Origin: Tigriopus japonicus
Lineage: Eukaryota; Arthropoda; Copepoda; Harpacticoida; Harpacticidae
Length of the DNA stretch: 64,000 nucleotides
Direction of reading: 5' to 3'
Assembly: GCA_010645155.1 (NCBI GenBank)
Contig: CM021318.1
Location: 579,552 to 643,551 of the forward strand
Shown: piece by piece, positions 1 through 11,527 of the stretch
How positions within the stretch are numbered: position 1 is the stretch's first letter
Layout: each line of letters begins with the position of its first letter
Position numbers and translations under genes: made by a program
Notes under the pieces: model-generated
What the model was told of the DNA's origin: nothing
The model's input: only the letters and a program-made list of their open reading frames with translations
The model's database searches: none

Positions 1-788
1 ACTTGACGAAATCTAAGCAAGAATAAGTCAATTCAGCATAAGAAATTTACACTTAATACATTAAACGAGCCAATTACTTGAAGGCCAAACTAGACATTTG
101 AACTTTCCACTCTTTTCATTTGACCACCGAGCATCGTCCAAAATGTGGGAAAGAATGATCGACTGAAGGAATGAACGAACAAACGAATGTGAGACTGGGA
201 CTACTAATAACACGCTCACACCACACTTCATGTTAAACATGGTATGCGAGTACATTTTATAGCTGATTGTGTCTTGATTTGTGACAAGAGAAGGTTACTT
301 AGTATTTTGATTTATATTCCAAAGTTTATCATTGTTGCAAGTGTTTCCCATCCAAGAGGCAAGAAGTCTTTTGACCTGACTGTCCAAAAAATGTTAACTA
401 TAATAAAGCACACTCAAACTGATATCAGATTGCAGTGTGGGTATTATAATGCTTTTGCCAAAGAATTAAAGTAGTGTTGTTTTACTATTAAAAAAGACAA
501 GACTCTTGTTTACAGATGAGGAAATGAAATGTCAATCTTGAAACATTTTGAACAGTTACACACATTTTACCATATTGTATAAACAAAACATTTATCTTTT
601 TAACAATTTATTAACAAGTTATCATGGCAAAGTTTATTTCTCCAAATAATGTTCCCATTAATAGAACAATTTTTGTTAAAATACACAACCATGCATTCTT
701 TAGAATTCAATTACTTATGTAGTGTAACTGGTTTTTCGTCTGATTTGTACAACATTCTGTTACGTTTGTTGGACTTTTGGACACTTAT
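1..788. other. Non-coding, nothing recognised
   Basis: AT-rich sequence with short open frames on both strands but no coding signature, repeat or RNA gene that I can support. Confidence 0.6.
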
Positions 789-929
789 GGACATCTTTTG
801 GGGATTTTTGGACACCCTCTGGGGATTTTTGGACACCTTCTGGGTATTTTTGGACACCTTCTGGGTATTTTTGGACACTTTTGGACACTTTTGGACACTT
901 TTGGACACTTTTGGACACTTTTGGACACT
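789..929. repeat. Nested minisatellite: four 21 bp units then five 10 bp units
   Basis: Four 21 bp units beginning ggacac/ggacat start at 789, 810, 831 and 852. From 873 the array changes to ggacactttt repeated five times exactly, plus a partial unit. Directly after it, gggtgtccaaaa at 930-941 is the reverse complement of the array's ttttggacaccc. Open frames on both strands here only translate the repeat. Confidence 0.9.
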
Positions 930-941
930 AGGGTGTCCAAA

Positions 942-2456
942 ATGCTCTCGATGTCGAAAAATGCCCACCCTGATTACTGTTGGACCAGTTGTGGAAATAC
1001 ATCTGCAGCCGTCCTTAGATGCGTCGAAATTAAAATTATCATTGGCCGCTATTTGAATCCTTGTAACAAATGATTTCACGTTTGTTGATTGTACTTTCCA
1101 CTTCAGCACTAATGATGTGAATTGTTTCAATTATCACAATCACACATACCTAAATCAAACAACTAGTTACTCCGATTTGGTACTATGAATATGCTTTTGA
1201 CAAATATGCCTTACTGACAGCTTTGTTGTAAAGAAGAGGGTTATTTTCCTCAAACTTGCCTCTTTGATTTTGTGGAAAATTGTACCAAACCAAATATGAT
1301 ATACTGTATGTAAGGGAAAAGACGCAATCCCAAATGAATCAAATTATTGCTTTGTAAATGTACATCCAAGCATGAACTCGTCACCAACTGAAGTACAATG
1401 TGTGAATTCTAAATACGATATACGCCAGTTTACTATTTGAAGCTAAAAGGTCTAGGAATGAAGCAAATACACAATGTGTGTAAGAAATGAAAGAATTCAT
1501 TTGATGCAAAGAAATTGTTTTTCTGCACTTGCTTCAATTTTCCAGATGAGATTTCAAGCTCAAATAAGATGAATTCAGAACTAGAGCGGCAAGAAAATAT
1601 GCCACGAAAGCTTTCATCAGATCAGTCTTTGCCAAGGTTTACGAAAAGATCCATTTTAAGATGCTTTGGGTAGGGTCCACTAGCTGGGGTTCAATTACAT
1701 AATTGCTGATTCTCCCGGGGGAAAAGAAACTTGAACTTTTTATGCACTTTATGAATCATGATTGTTGTTCTTCAAAACCCTGTTCATTCCTTACACTGGT
1801 TCAGGGAGGAAATGAAGGTCTAAACTGCTCATGAAAATAAGTACATCAAACTGTTTTTCACTAAAAATGACTTTGGCCTCTGACCTATATTTAATTATTT
1901 CAAGCGAAACGCTTCCAAACTATGACGTCATTTGTGACTGGAGAAATATGATTTGGTACAAGAACGCACATCTTGCTCAGCTGCAGAGTCATCCATCTCA
2001 TTGAGTGTAAAGTGTGAAGCCTTATCGCATCGCTTGTATCCTTAAACACCTTCATTACCGAGTGTTGCAAAGGTCAATATAGGATTGACATTCATTTATG
2101 AATCGATGCCAGAGAGGGCATGTCAGTAGAGGATCGCTCGCCACGTAATTGCTCTTCAAACTAATGGAATTGAGTGCTGGTAACAATGATAAGTGGCTTC
2201 GTGACAAGAAGTAAATGGCCGCTTTGTTTACAACACAAGGCCTTTGACTTGAATCTAATTTAGGTTGCTCTGCTATTTTTGCAAACTAAGGAAAAACAAA
2301 TAGAAGAAACCTTATGGTGTTTAAAAACGTGCTTTGCACATTTCTTCCAAGACCCCATGAGCGAAGAATCATCTTCTCAATTAGTTTTGAGCCGCATTTT
2401 TTTTTTTGTTGGAAAAAAGCTTTCCTTTTCGGGGACGATTGGGTCAAGGCAAAGAT
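942..2456. other. Non-coding, nothing recognised
   Basis: No open frame of useful length and no repeat seen between the 21/10 bp minisatellite and the first hAT-like element. Confidence 0.6.
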
Positions 2457-2661
2457 CTGGGATCGGCAAACAGTGGGCCCAAAAGCCATGGGGAAAGTTC
2501 AACATAGTGGGTCATCATCCATGGTACTGTACTTGTGGGCCCAAAACTGTTTGATCGTTAATTTTTGGGCCCCTGAACCTCCCACAGTCTGTTTGGTGGG
2601 CCCCTGACAACACCTAATCGAATTTGGTGGGCCTTGACCCAAAAACGATTGCTGACCCATG
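2457..2661. mobile_element. hAT-like non-autonomous element (about 205 bp), older copy 1
   Basis: It has the same orientation and layout as the element at 51447-51648. Shared landmarks are the left end xTGGGATCGGCAAAC, ATGGGGAAAG, the phrase GTGGGCCCAA, TTTGATCGTTAAT, and a right end TTGCTGACCC. The ends are more diverged and no clear duplication flanks it, so it is probably an older insertion. The small open frames here are chance readings through it. Confidence 0.7.
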
Positions 2662-2809
2662 ACACACATCCATACTCAAGATTAGTAAAAACAAAATCAG
2701 TTTTTACTGAATGAGGGAATTGAAGAAGGAGCAACTCTTTAGAGCAAGAGAATATGACCAAAACTATCTTCAGGTTCAAATGACGATGGCTTTCATCATT
2801 CAAAAATTT

Positions 2810-3024
2810 CATCTCGTTTTATGGGGTAAAAATTTTCGATTTTTTTAAGTCGAACAATTTTGATCTTGTTTCTAGGGTGAAAAATTTATATCTCCTTTTT
2901 CTAGGTCCTCGTTAGGAACTCGTTTTTTGGTCGAAAATATCCGATCTCGTTTTTTAGGTCAGACATTTCCAGTCTTCTTTTTAGGTCGACAATTTTGATC
3001 TCGTTTTTTTGGTCCAATTTTTTT
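2810..3024. repeat. Diverged tandem repeat, about 26 bp unit, about eight copies
   Basis: Units begin near 2810, 2838, 2862, 2887, 2918, 2943, 2971 and 2998. The consensus is roughly gatctcgttttttaggtcg followed by aaaattt. Indels between copies make the spacing uneven. Confidence 0.6.
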
Positions 3025-4160
3025 GCTTGACCTTCCACTTTCTGCCATATTCTGCCACTTTACAAATTTCACTGCCACAAACTTTTCTTTACTGCCATTT
3101 TCTGTCACTTTCCCCACTGTCAAATAAAATTTTCACTGCCTCTGTCCCTGCTCAACTGCTTGTACTCAAGTTTGGTATAAAAAGCCTCTAAATGGCGTAA
3201 TCTACAGTTCTATATACACAGAAATGTCACTCCCAAATTGTTCGTGATTCAACAAGCTTGCATTGTGTGTGCAATGGGATTGGACATTGAGCACAAGTAG
3301 TTACGTGGTTCAAAACTGGAATTTGCGATTTCAGGGAGTCAGTGGCGGATTTGCTCTCTCAATTGCTATACTCGAACAAGAGCAATAATGCATAAAGAAT
3401 CAAGTCACCTAGCACCCTTGCTCCTGGACTGCTGAAATGAGCTCAAAACAAATCTCCACTGACCTAACTGATTGTAGAGTAATCTAGTCAACCTAAAAAA
3501 CCTAAAAAGTAATTTTGGTCACCCTAATTATGTGATAATTTGCCCGAAAAGTTGACCTAAGATATTCAGCCCTAATGATAAATCATCTGGTCCCGTGTTC
3601 TGCTGAAAGAAAGATCTGGAAAAAGGTGCTCTCACCATCATAAGGTTGACAAACCCTGAGAATTGTATCAAAGTTCAAGCAAGTACAAACCAAGAATAGA
3701 AATGGTGTCATGAACCCATTTAGACTGGCATTAAGTCTAAGCCTCTTTTCGACACACATTTTTTTCCATCTAGCGGTAGGAATGTGAACTAAAAATACAT
3801 CATTCTTCGCTCAAAATCAGGGTGACCAATTTCGAGAAGTTATAAAAGATCAAAACTTGGATGTTTCTTTCAAACTTTGAACAATAGTCCCAGATAACTT
3901 GTTAAACAGCGCCATCATCAATTGTCAATGTCATTTTGACGTTCTAAACGGGTCTACAAAGTCAATTTTCCGGCGAAGATTAGTTGGGGAAAGAAAATTG
4001 GGCTCCCTGCTATAAGTCTGTCAAAGGCCCTCCCCTTCAATCGCGATTGGAGAGCTTAACGATCCCAAGTCCGTTGATCCCGGTTAACACCCAATGATAC
4101 GAACTTCCTCATGGTTGTCAGAGAAGTGGATTGTGCGTTCTCTTATCTTGTTTAGCAATA

Positions 4161-4388
4161 NNNNNNNNNNNNNNNNNNNNNNNNNNNNNNNNNNNNNNNN
4201 NNNNNNNNNNNNNNNNNNNNNNNNNNNNNNNNNNNNNNNNNNNNNNNNNNNNNNNNNNNNNNNNNNNNNNNNNNNNNNNNNNNNNNNNNNNNNNNNNNNN
4301 NNNNNNNNNNNNNNNNNNNNNNNNNNNNNNNNNNNNNNNNNNNNNNNNNNNNNNNNNNNNNNNNNNNNNNNNNNNNNNNNNNNNNNNN
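4161..4388. other. Assembly gap (228 N)
   Basis: A run of N. Open frames crossing it are meaningless. Confidence 1.
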
Positions 4389-6881
4389 AAAGAGGCTTAG
4401 AGGCATTAAGGGACTGTCGCACTCAACACAAAGTTCTTAGCAAAAGAGAAAAATCATTAGAAGCACTAAAGTGCACGTTTGATTACCCTTCTGAATTCTC
4501 ATACATAAATAAAACTGAGTTCTAACCAAATATGATGATGATTCCATAATGTTTAAGATTTTCTTTCTACAGGACAGCAGTTAAAGTGATGGCAAATGCT
4601 TTCACATCCTGACGTCATACACGGGAACATATTCGGAAACCTGGTTCTCCTTGTAAAATCCAGGATCTTTAAGCAAAGTTCCAAAGGTCAAAGAAGTATT
4701 GGTGTTGGTCCATGAATCGGTTACAGAAAGCACCAACCACCGGAAAATCGCTTGAAGAAGGTGCTCATATTTAAAGATGATAATAATGACTCTTGACATC
4801 GAACATTGAAATATTGAAAAAAAATGACCTTCATCTTGATTGCACCAGGTCCTTGGCCAGAATCAATTTGAAATTATCGTTCCACTTTTTGGAACTCATA
4901 TCCTGTGCATGAATGGATTCATCGACATGGATCTGATTTACAAATAGGATGTCAGCAGAACAACATCTCATATGAAACAAAACGATTTCCGTCACTTGAA
5001 CGCCAAAAGAGTCGGAACAAGCTCGCGTCTTCCCAATTCCCCAATTTGACTTCAGTGGTGAATTCTAAATGTCAACGGGGTAAGTAAAAACGGCTTTAAG
5101 ACTTAAGATTTGAAATCATGTTGAGGAACCCGCTTTTGAGACGGAAATGATTTCCTCACCTTTCCTGGAAACCACTTCCGTACCTAAAGTCAAAAAAATA
5201 TTTTTCGCCCTTGGTTGATACGGAAAGAGAAGAAAAACTTATAAATGTTCCTTAATCCTGCGCTTTGTCCATTTATGAGGCTCGTTCATTCTTGCATTTA
5301 CAATTGAGATTCATACAGGAAGAGAAATTGATGAAGGCATCATTTTGAATATGTCAGAACATATTCCAGGAACTGTAAACTTGGAGAACGAATCGCTTCA
5401 GCCGAGAAAATGAGTCGCCAAACCATGTTTTTTTTGCAAGTTCAAAGCATTTCCGATCTTCAAAACGCCAAACACGATGAGTAAGGGTTTCGTAGAACCC
5501 CGTGTCTTTATGCGGGTGAGCCCCGCCCACTTTGGGTGTGGAAGCACATGCATGGCAGGTGTTTGGAATGGACTTGTAAAATTGGGTGGGGTGCAACGGA
5601 AGGCCAAAAATTGCAATAGAGGGCGGACCGTTTGTTTAGCCGTGAGTTTTGCTTTGTTATCTTAGTTGCGTATGATTTCTCAGAGCTCTTGAAAGTACAG
5701 TCGGGCTTCGATTTAAGGGTCTTTTTAATCTTTTTAACTCTAAAAATCAATAACTCTCGTCTGCTTCTGCTTCTCTCTCACCTCAGCAAGGGGCATAGTG
5801 TTTGAACTGTAAATGAGGCCGTGGAATATACAGTATACAAAGCCCTCCACGCTAACGTCTTTCCCTTGCTCTAGAAAAAAAAGTTCAAAACCTTTGCCAC
5901 ACACTCAAAGCCCCTCAAGGTTTTTGATATTGGTCATGCTTAATCTCTTGTTCAATCTGACCAGGTTCATCCCCTACCACGTGATAATCTTGAAAGATTT
6001 TGCTCGTAAAAGAACCCAAAATCCCTTGAATCTAAGCATTGAAAACTGCCTGAATTCATAAAATCTTGACCATTTATGTGTATTGCAAAATTGTTCAGCC
6101 CGGAAAAAAAATCCCTTAAATCGAGAAGTGTGGTTGCTTTGTATCCTTTGTAAAATCACTTTGATTGCGTAAAGTATCCACGAGATGGGATTTTGCCCTA
6201 AGGAAAAAATCTGAAATTAGTGATAGAAATGCAAATATTTCTTCATTCCATGACTTGCCTTCACTATGGATGGATGATATCAACCTTGGTTGTGAAGATT
6301 TCAGCTCTAAATGTTCAGCCCCATTTTTAGCAAAAAGGAGACAGAACAACACGTACATTTGGGCTTTAACTGTTAAATCTTGACCACTTTTCCAGATTAG
6401 TTCCCTTAACAGTGACCTCAACGACGTTTACTTTGACCTCTTCCACAAACATCGATCTTGAGTAAATCTGAAAAGCCCTAATTTCTTGACCCGATCTTTG
6501 GATCTTTGAATCCCACTGATTCCTGGTCAATTCGGATTCGCGATTTCAATTGCCACAAGTTTCAATGTCGTTACTAGTTTATTGGCTCAGAAATGTATAA
6601 CAACCTTTATTTCTTATATCATCTAGTACGCCATTATTAGCGAGTGTGAATAGGGATGTTTCGGTAGTCTGAAAGTGGTTCTTTCTTCCGTCTTTACGTA
6701 GTACCTCTTATTACTCGATTAAGATAGTTGGTGGAAACACAACATCAGATTGACAAGTTCTTTCATAAAACGACAAATCCACAGAGAAGAGACGACTTTC
6801 GTTTTCGGGGAGGCCCTCTAAATTTATGTGGGGACGGTGAATAATGTTAACAGGATCAAGTGGTTCTTGTAGGTAGTAGCA

Positions 6882-6957
6882 ATTATTATAATTATTAGGA
6901 TAATGGAAATGATGATGATAATAATAATGATAGTAGGAGTAATAGTAGTAGTGATAT
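6882..6957. repeat. AT-rich trinucleotide microsatellite (GAT/AAT/TAG mix)
   Basis: Impure runs of gatgatgat, aataataat and tagtagtag follow each other. Confidence 0.7.
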
Positions 6958-7824
6958 TACATGTCATACATCTATTATTATGCTGTTTATGATATTGATG
7001 TCGAAATGCTCGTTGGGATGAGTCTGATGGCCAGAACGTAGACGGGAACGTTAGAAAAAAGAGTTTTTGGGAAGTAAAATCGGGGCGGAACATATTAATC
7101 CAGCCAAGGGAAATTTATACCAATCTAGTGTGGATCTTGGAAAGTAGGAAAGTCATGAAAAGTAATGTAGATATTTGAAGATACTCCAGCCAGATATGAA
7201 AAGGTAAATCGGTGAAAATTGAGAGCTTTAAGAAGGACGATGAGCATCTCCTTTCCTGATCTTTTTTTTCAGGACCCAGTTACACTTTTTTTCAAGTTTG
7301 CTTCTCGGATCCAAAAAAACGGTCATCATTTGCACAATAAACAATTAGATGACTATCAAATGGGAGAAAGAAGTGGCATCGGGATTTTGGTTGTGAAACC
7401 AGTGAACTAGAGAAAGGACCTTAAAGAATTCCAAATTATGTCATTTTGACAAAGGCACTTGATGAATGTTATCGGGTCTTGAAAAAGATGCAATATTTCA
7501 CGAACACGCACTAGATTGGATGAATAAAATTCGAATTTCCAACAGAAACAAAGTGTGTCAAAAGGAGGATCCCTTCAGTTTTCCATTATTCCCTAAATTT
7601 GTTTTAAAAAAAGTCAGTGTTTTCCAAATGGAAGTGTGAGGCAAAAGTACCGTCCATTGCGTCTTTAACATATTTTGGCGCAAGACAATGGTCTTAAATA
7701 TTTAAAATCAAATTTCATGAAGGGAAGATCCTGGTAACAAAAGATGACGTTTTCCTTGGACAGGAAAGACCAAAAAATATTAATTGGACTGTTTTTTGCA
7801 TTCAGATGACTTCCCAAGTTTATC

Positions 7825-7846
7825 ATATATATATATATATATATAT
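7825..7846. repeat. (AT)11 microsatellite
   Basis: Eleven uninterrupted AT units. Confidence 0.95.
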
Positions 7847-8734
7847 GACATATTTGTTGAGTCCCAGATAAAATTAGTCATTTTCTAAAAAGTACGCATT
7901 TTTTTCCGCAACAATCCCCAATTTTACCGTGATAAATGAATGTATTGTTGTGTCTTCATGGAAAAGTAAAGATTTAAAAAATACTGGCTGGAAAAATTTA
8001 TCATTAATGTGCGTTTTTGAGAAAAATTCGAATTTTGACCACCTGAGCCAATGAGTTTTCTAACATTGCATCATTTATTATTCTAGACTCGGCAAAGAAA
8101 GAGGAGAGAAAGAAGCGACGAAAAGTCAAAATTGTTGGGAAAGTGGAGGGCAGGGTTTTGACGGTATGAAATGGAAATGTTATTTACACGTGAAAAAAAT
8201 GAGGATTTTAAAGTATCTTTGGAAACAATTTCAGTCACCAGTCCAAGATTCGAAATTAATAGAAATTTAGTTTCACCAGGATAAGATTCATATTGTTTGT
8301 TGTTGACTTTATCTCTAGGAGGAAAAAAACGGTTTGATGACTGCACAATCAAATGAAATAAAAAATAACAGAATGATCACAAGCTCAGAATCCAGTCATT
8401 CAAGGGAATATGGAATTGGTTCAATGATGCAATTGGCGCCCAAGCACAGAAAATTGAGATCTTTGACTGGTTCGAATCAGTCGAACAGAAAAAGCCAAGT
8501 CAGAAAAGAAAAGATTTGCAATTTTGACAATAATTTTGCTATTATAAACTGTCATCTGTTAATGGCCCGTCTCAGTCCTGGTGGCTTTTGCTCTAGATAG
8601 GAATAGGAATTTCGTGTTTCATTTCTCGGCTAATAGTTGATTGAAAATCAGTTTGCAAATTTTGGCCACCCTCGCAACCTTCGAGTGTTATCTGATTAGT
8701 AACTAAAAGTTATCAAATCATAGGCTAACCAAGG

Positions 8735-8740
8735 TTTATT
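8735..8740 (-). promoter_or_regulatory. Candidate polyadenylation signal AATAAA, zinc-finger gene
   Basis: TTTATT on the plus strand reads AATAAA on the minus strand, about 530 bases after the TAA stop. It is the nearest canonical hexamer that I noticed downstream; its use is inference. Confidence 0.3.
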
Positions 8741-9272
8741 TTGGGTGACCAAAATGTAAATAGGAACGAATTGGTTGTTAACACAGGAACTAGGGAAACT
8801 GCAATATAATGTGTTTCATTTGCACAGGTTTTGGCATTGGTTATAGGAACATAGGTTCGATTGGGGTTGGCTTCTTAATTAAAGAATTAAGACTAAAGAG
8901 GGAGACTGAAAAATTGAAGATAAATTTTGACTTTTTCAAAGCGTTGGACTTTGTCCACCCATCAATGTTTGTCTGTCTTGGGGAAGTATCAATCAACGGC
9001 ACAGTTGAGGTCTCTGAAGCGTCTCAGTCAAGTCATTGCGAGACATTGGGAGAAGGACTCTAGTGGGTCAGAACATCATGAAAGGTACGCCAATAATTGG
9101 GATGGTATACAAAGAACAACAATTTTCTCAACAACGAAATCACAATTTACTAGGATTGAGCTGCACGGAGGCGGGTTTCCGTAACCGGATCTGGCCAGGT
9201 TGGATTATGCTGGATTACTTTCAGACCATGATTTGGTAGGGATATGCCTTCTGTGTATATGCTTTCACAAGG

Positions 9273-11527
9273 TTAGTTCACCCCAACATTCTGAGTGGGC
9301 TTTGAAGATGGATGCGATGGCGCATTTCCATGGTTGAGAGGTCCTCCTGCCCCCACCCCAGTGGATGCAGCCAAGGAGGCGAGCTTTGATATGTGGTTTG
9401 TCATGTCCGGGGGAGGGTCTGACGATAACAAGACAGGTTGTGGGGGTAGGTGCATGTGGAATCCGGAGGGATCATTCGAGTCACTCTCGCCATTGGCCAG
9501 GGAGCTTTGAGGAGTGGAGGGCGTGTCAAGAGCGGACGAGGACATAAACTGATGTTGGTTGTGATACGGGTTGATGCCTGGCTGCGGGACTGACCCTGGG
9601 ATCGAGTCCAAGGACGATTGGGGTGTGGGAATGCCGGAGGAATAGTTGTGAGGGGACGTCACCGGCGGAGTCAGGGATGTGGCAGGAATGTACTCAGGAG
9701 TGGAATTGTTGAACTTCAAGTGTTGCTTGATACTGCAGATGTCGTCCTCGTCCCATTCGAGTCCCAGATTTCCATGAGTTTGCTTGACGTGGGCTAGCAT
9801 GGACGACTTGAATGCAAACTTTTTCCCACATTGCGAGCAAGGGTAGGGTTTTTCCTTTGTATGCGTTTTGACGTGGGCATCCAAATTACCTTTCTGAGTG
9901 AAGCGCTTATCACAGAATGAGCACAGATAGGGCTTCTCCCCTGTGTGGAGTCGGATGTGGGTGATGAGATTACATTTCTGAGAGAACCGCTTCTCACATA
10001 CTTCACATGAGTACGGACGGTGGGATTTCAGATGCTCCTCCAAGCCTGTCTTGTCATCAAACTGGACCTCACACAAGTTGCAATACAGGTCTGGGTTAAC
10101 CCCCGGTGGGCATGCCTTCTCTTCTCCACCCCCCTTGTCAGGGGGACGGTCATTGGCTAAAAAATGACTCGACGTGGGTGATGAACTCGAAGGAATTGTG
10201 TCCCCAGACGAGGACATTGAGGGAGGTGGCCGACCAAGACCCGGCGAATACAACCCAGGTGGGTATTGACCTTGTTGGTTGGGACTGGAGCTCCCGCCAC
10301 CAATGCTGCCAGGATGACTTTGCGGTGGAGTCATATCAAAAGAACCTTGTTGGCTGGGATCATGGCCAGGATTGAAAGGAGGGCCACTCATTTCACCCAT
10401 GTGAGGGGGAGGGTATCCCATGAATCTTTGGTTGTAAGAAGTATGCGGGGGACCTCCACCGGCCACCAGCATTCCCCCATAAGGACCCCCGGGACCTTGA
10501 GGTAGTGGGTGTTGTGATTGCATGCGAGATGAGTCGTCAAATGGTTGGGACATCAAAGGGCCAGGATTCAAGAGTGAAGGTGACGATTGAGGAGGAGATT
10601 GTGGATGGAGGGACGGTGCAGACACGTCAGTGGGGGGCATTCTTGGCGAGGCCAGATCAGGAGGGATACCACTCATTCCAGCCCCAGGTTGCGGCGCATT
10701 GTTTTTCTCACACTTACGCAAGTGCACTTGAAGTACATTTGGTAGCATGAATCCCTTGCCACAATTGTGACAAGAGTAGGGCCGCTCACCATTGTGTGAT
10801 CTTCTATGCACTCTTACGTACCAAGCCGTAGAAAATCGCTTTTGGCATATTTCACAGGTGTACTTCTTTTTGTTAGCATTAGTACTGCTTTTGGAAGCTT
10901 TTGGTTCAGGTCCTTCCAGAGGAGAGACAATGGGATTGTTGGGATCCAAAAGATTTGAAACCACCGAGGGAGAAATGCCGCCCCTGGGCCGCCCTGGGCC
11001 AGGTCGTTTTCGACTTTTTGGAATGGGAGATCCGGGCCTCAGGTCCATATTTCCCATATCTGGGCTACCAGGAAATGGTGAACCAGGGATGTATGGACCA
11101 CTTAGGTCTGAAGCAGCAGAACCTGGTGACCCCGGTGTACCAAGACGTGGTCGTGTCATCCCACCTCTTCGGCTATCAGGCCGATTTCTCATCCCTCTCA
11201 TTGCCCACGGGCCTGGCAATGGTCCTCCCGCACCCGGCATACGAAATCCACCACCATTTCCAGTGCTGATTTCAGACGGAGAAGGGGTTCGAGGCATCCC
11301 AGGTCCACTGTTTGCCCACCAATTTGAATGAGGAGGTATCCCACCACCATCGATTCCAACATTACTCAAACCTTGAGGATATCCAATGCCATCGGAATGC
11401 CCACTTGCTCCATTTCCACTTGATACCACACAACCTTGCTGTGGATATCCATGTTGGTAGTTGTAGTCCCACATTTGTTGTCCGGGATAACCCATGTACA
11501 TGGAGAGGGGAGTCTGCATGGGACCAT
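9273..11527 (-). CDS. Zinc-finger factor, coding exon 3 (all six C2H2 fingers and C-terminus)
   Basis: The exon follows a strong acceptor, TTCTCCTCTTTTTAG, ending at 11528. After a Gly/Pro/Arg-rich segment come fingers 1 and 2 (CEIC...HRRSH and CHNC...HLRKC; about 10855-10699). The second finger has Cys as its last zinc ligand. A Pro/Ser/Gly-rich spacer of about 200 residues follows. Fingers 3 to 6 (CNLC, CEVC, CSFC, CSQC) lie at about 10080-9780. Fingers 3 and 4 are joined by a very short linker, while 4-5 and 5-6 use GEKPY and KEKPY. After the last finger is an acidic patch (EWDEDD) and a Ser/Pro/Asn-rich tail ending NVGVN. All key zinc ligands are present, so the DNA-binding unit looks intact. 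Confidence 0.92.

Larger units (their letters stand above)
3025..9272. other. Non-coding stretch downstream of the zinc-finger gene
   Basis: It starts with a low-complexity tract rich in ctgcca/cactttctg words (3040-3150) and a TATAAAAAG at about 3176 with no gene behind it. It also contains an assembly gap and two microsatellites. Open frames up to 101 residues show no family signature. The right end, roughly 8735-9272, is probably the 3' UTR of the zinc-finger gene. Confidence 0.6.

Noticed and set aside
649..1130. Open frames with a repeated KVSKNTQ-type peptide and its opposite-strand partner
   Set aside because: Both only translate the 21/10 bp minisatellite; frames are open on both strands because the repeat lacks stops.
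6824..7093. Minus-strand frame rich in Ile and Thr
   Set aside because: It arises from the AT-rich trinucleotide repeat.
8464..8483. tRNA-like box B (GGTTCGAATC)
   Set aside because: It is part of a short palindrome, and no box A or cloverleaf lies upstream.
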